Source: Paracoccaceae bacterium
Lineage (GTDB): Bacteria > Pseudomonadota > Alphaproteobacteria > Rhodobacterales > Rhodobacteraceae
Direction: 5' to 3'
Assembly: GCA_003500165.1 (NCBI GenBank)
Contig: DNSZ01000210.1
Location: 1 to 7,106 of the forward strand
Length of the DNA: 7,106 bases
Shown: one piece after another, positions 5,351-7,106 of the stretch
Position numbering within the stretch: the first letter of the stretch is position 1
How the letters are laid out: every line of letters starts with the position of its first letter
The notes under the pieces: model-generated
Databases searched by the model: none
What the model was told of the DNA's origin: nothing
The model's input: only the letters and a program-made list of their open reading frames with translations
Translations under genes and position numbers: made by a program

Positions 5351-5388
5351 TTGTGCGACCCCGAAGGCTGGCCTATCCGACGCACAAG
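5350..5388 (+). promoter_or_regulatory. Inverted repeat and weak promoter-like elements upstream of ilvD
   Basis: CTTGTGCG (5350-5357) and CGCACAAG (5381-5388) form a perfect 8-base inverted repeat with a 23-base spacer, ending 17 bases before the ilvD start. A weak promoter match overlaps it: TTGTGC at 5351-5356 and TATCCG at 5374-5379, separated by 17 bases, each matching only three positions of the consensus. If this promoter is used, the repeat would sit on it like an operator. If transcription starts further upstream, the repeat would form a leader stem-loop. Both readings are inferred. Confidence 0.35.
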
Positions 5389-5394
5389 CAAGAT

Positions 5395-5400
5395 GGGAGG
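5395..5400 (+). promoter_or_regulatory. Ribosome binding site that fixes the ilvD start
   Basis: GGGAGG lies 5 bases before the ATG at 5406, the strongest Shine-Dalgarno sequence near this gene. No other in-frame ATG or GTG close by has one, and the encoded N-terminus (MLRRPGDKSGLPSR) looks like the normal start of an IlvD of this size, so this start is well supported. Confidence 0.8.
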
Positions 5401-5405
5401 AAACG

Positions 5406-7106
5406 ATGCTGCGACGCCCTGGCGACAAGTCCGGCCTGCCCAGCCGCCACGTGACCGAGGGCCCCGAACGTGCCCCGCACCGATCCTATTACTACGCGAT
5501 GGGGCTGACGGATGCGGAAATCCACCAGCCGCTGGTCGGGGTCGCGACCTGCTGGAACGAGGCCGCGCCGTGCAACATCGCGCTCAGCCGTCAGGCCCAG
5601 GCCGTCAAGCTGGGCGTCAAGGCCGCCGCGGGCACGCCGCGCGAATTCACCACCATCACGGTGACCGACGGCATCGCCATGGGGCATGAAGGGATGCGAT
5701 CGAGCCTCGCAAGCCGCGAGGCGATTGCCGACACGGTCGAGCTGACCATGCGCGGCCATGGCTATGACGCGCTGGTTGGCCTGGCCGGCTGCGACAAGTC
5801 GCTGCCGGGAATGATGATGGCGATGGTGCGGCTCAATGTGCCGTCGGTGTTCATCTATGGCGGTTCGATCCTGCCGGGCAAGGCACCGCAGGTCGACGAA
5901 ATCCCGGAAGACTTCCGATCCCGCGACCTGACCGTGCAGGACATGTTCGAGGCGGTCGGCCGGCACCAGAATGCCGAGCTGAGCGATGCCGCGCTCGACA
6001 TGCTCGAACGGGTCGCCTGCCCGTCGGCCGGGGCCTGCGGCGGGCAGTTCACCGCCAATACCATGGCCTGCGTGTCCGAGGCGATCGGCCTTGCGCTGGC
6101 CAATTCCTCGGGCATGCCCGCGCCCTATGAAAGCCGCGACCAGTATGGCGAGGCCAGCGGCCGCGCGGTGATGACCCTGATCGAGCGGAACATTCGCGCC
6201 CGCGACATCGTCACGCTGAAAAGCCTGCAGAACGCCGCCCGGGTGGTGGCCTGCACCGGCGGGTCGACCAATGCCGGGCTGCACCTGCCGGCCATCGCCC
6301 ATGAGGCGGGCATCGCCTTTCACCTTGACGATGTATGCGAGATATTCCGCGACACGCCCTATTTCGTCGACCTGAAGCCGGGCGGCCAATTCGTCGCCAA
6401 GGACCTCTACGAGGCCGGCGGCGTGCCGGTCGTGATGAAGGAACTGCGCAAGGCCGGCCTGATCCATGAGGATTGCATGACCGCCTCCGGCCGCACGATC
6501 GGCGAGGAGCTGGACCTGGTCACCCGCGAAGCCGATGGCCGGGTGATCCATCCGGTCGCCAATCCGCTGACCCGGACCGGCGGGGTGGTCGGGCTGAAGG
6601 GCAATCTGGCGCCGCAGGGTGCCATCGTGAAGGTGGCGGGGATCGAGCCCCAGCATCAGCGCTTTGTCGGGCCCGCCCGGGTGTTCGAATGCGAGGAAGA
6701 CGCATTCGCCGCGGTCAAGGCGCGCAACTATGCAGAGGGCGAGGTCATCGTGATCCGCAATGAGGGGCCCGCCGGCGGCCCCGGCATGCGCGAGATGCTG
6801 GCGACCACCGCCGCCCTGTCGGGTCAGGGCATGGGCAAGAAGGTCGCGCTGATCACCGATGGCCGGTTTTCGGGGGCCACGCGCGGCTTCTGCATCGGCC
6901 ATGTCGGGCCGGAGGCGGCCCATGGCGGGCCGATCGCGCTGCTGCGGAACGGCGATGTGATCACCATCGACGCGGTTGCGGGCACGCTCTCGGTCGATCT
7001 GTCGGAAGACGCGCTGGCCCGCCGCAAGGCCGAATGGGCCGGACCGCGCGCCACCAATTATGCCTCGGGCGCGCTTTGGAAATACGCCCAGCTGGTCGGC
7101 GAGACC
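5406..7106 (+). CDS. ilvD: Dihydroxy-acid dehydratase IlvD (3' end outside window)
   Basis: This cytosolic iron-sulfur enzyme dehydrates 2,3-dihydroxy-isovalerate and 2,3-dihydroxy-3-methylvalerate to the 2-oxo acids that lead to valine, leucine, isoleucine and pantothenate. The window holds 567 residues and no stop; relatives of this class are about 560-580 residues, so only a short tail is missing. Both IlvD/Edd signatures are present: CDKSLPGMMMA (129-139) and ALITDGRFSGAT (481-492). Likely cluster ligands are C49 (ATCWNEAAPC), C129 and C211 (SAGACGGQFTANTM). Likely Mg ligands are D88, D130, K131 (carbamylated in the family) and E453 (NEGPAGGPGM). S489 is the expected catalytic base. The length and CWNEAAPCN context suggest the shorter, [2Fe-2S] class rather than the roughly 616-residue E. 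coli type (inferred). It is read away from the lipoprotein gene and shows no link to photosynthesis beyond position. Confidence 0.98.
   Translation, partial: MLRRPGDKSGLPSRHVTEGPERAPHRSYYYAMGLTDAEIHQPLVGVATCWNEAAPCNIALSRQAQAVKLGVKAAAGTPREFTTITVTDGIAMGHEGMRSSLASREAIADTVELTMRGHGYDALVGLAGCDKSLPGMMMAMVRLNVPSVFIYGGSILPGKAPQVDEIPEDFRSRDLTVQDMFEAVGRHQNAELSDAALDMLERVACPSAGACGGQFTANTMACVSEAIGLALANSSGMPAPYESRDQYGEASGRAVMTLIERNIRARDIVTLKSLQNAARVVACTGGSTNAGLHLPAIAHEAGIAFHLDDVCEIFRDTPYFVDLKPGGQFVAKDLYEAGGVPVVMKELRKAGLIHEDCMTASGRTIGEELDLVTREADGRVIHPVANPLTRTGGVVGLKGNLAPQGAIVKVAGIEPQHQRFVGPARVFECEEDAFAAVKARNYAEGEVIVIRNEGPAGGPGMREMLATTAALSGQGMGKKVALITDGRFSGATRGFCIGHVGPEAAHGGPIALLRNGDVITIDAVAGTLSVDLSEDALARRKAEWAGPRATNYASGALWKYAQLVGET

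Noticed and set aside
5373..6923. 516-residue open frame on the minus strand opposite ilvD
   Set aside because: It lies opposite a gene with full IlvD motifs and its product is His/Arg/Ala/Gly-rich without any domain; a shadow of ilvD codon bias.

Overview
This high-GC window looks like one edge of the photosynthesis gene cluster of an anoxygenic phototrophic alphaproteobacterium. The order bchG, a PucC-like BCD transporter, bchP, idi is the Rhodobacter-type arrangement, so Rhodobacteraceae is the best guess. This assignment rests on gene order and protein motifs; no database search was possible.

Positions 1-3901 (+ strand) are a tight four-gene operon. It holds bchG (5' end outside the window), a 12-helix BCD-family membrane protein of the ORF428 type, bchP and idi. 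Two junctions are 4-base ATGA overlaps and the third gap is 3 bases. The enzymes form one supply line: Idi isomerises isopentenyl diphosphate for prenyl synthesis, BchP reduces the geranylgeranyl group to phytyl, and BchG attaches the tail to bacteriochlorophyllide. The BCD protein probably handles pigment in the membrane. Its gene uses leucine codons differently from its neighbours.

Positions 3902-4911 are the accessory part. An 86-residue protein closely resembles the small spike base proteins of Rhodobacterales phages and of the gene transfer agent (RCAP_rcc01079/GhsA type). An unrecognised 137-residue protein follows 11 bases later. Directly downstream, at about 4738-4899, lies a frameshifted, partly deleted second copy of the last third of idi. 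It is about 81% identical to the intact gene in its two best blocks. The two spike-type genes are thus bracketed by the intact idi 3' end and a decayed one, which suggests an insertion or gene replacement at the idi 3' end. This is the most interesting signal in the window. Hairpins follow idi and follow the 137-residue gene.

Positions 4912-7106 hold a divergent pair: a small lipoprotein on the minus strand and, on the plus strand, ilvD (dihydroxy-acid dehydratase), which runs off the right end with only a short C-terminal tail missing. The 128 bases between their starts contain an 8-base inverted repeat and two near-identical short repeats next to the ilvD ribosome binding site.
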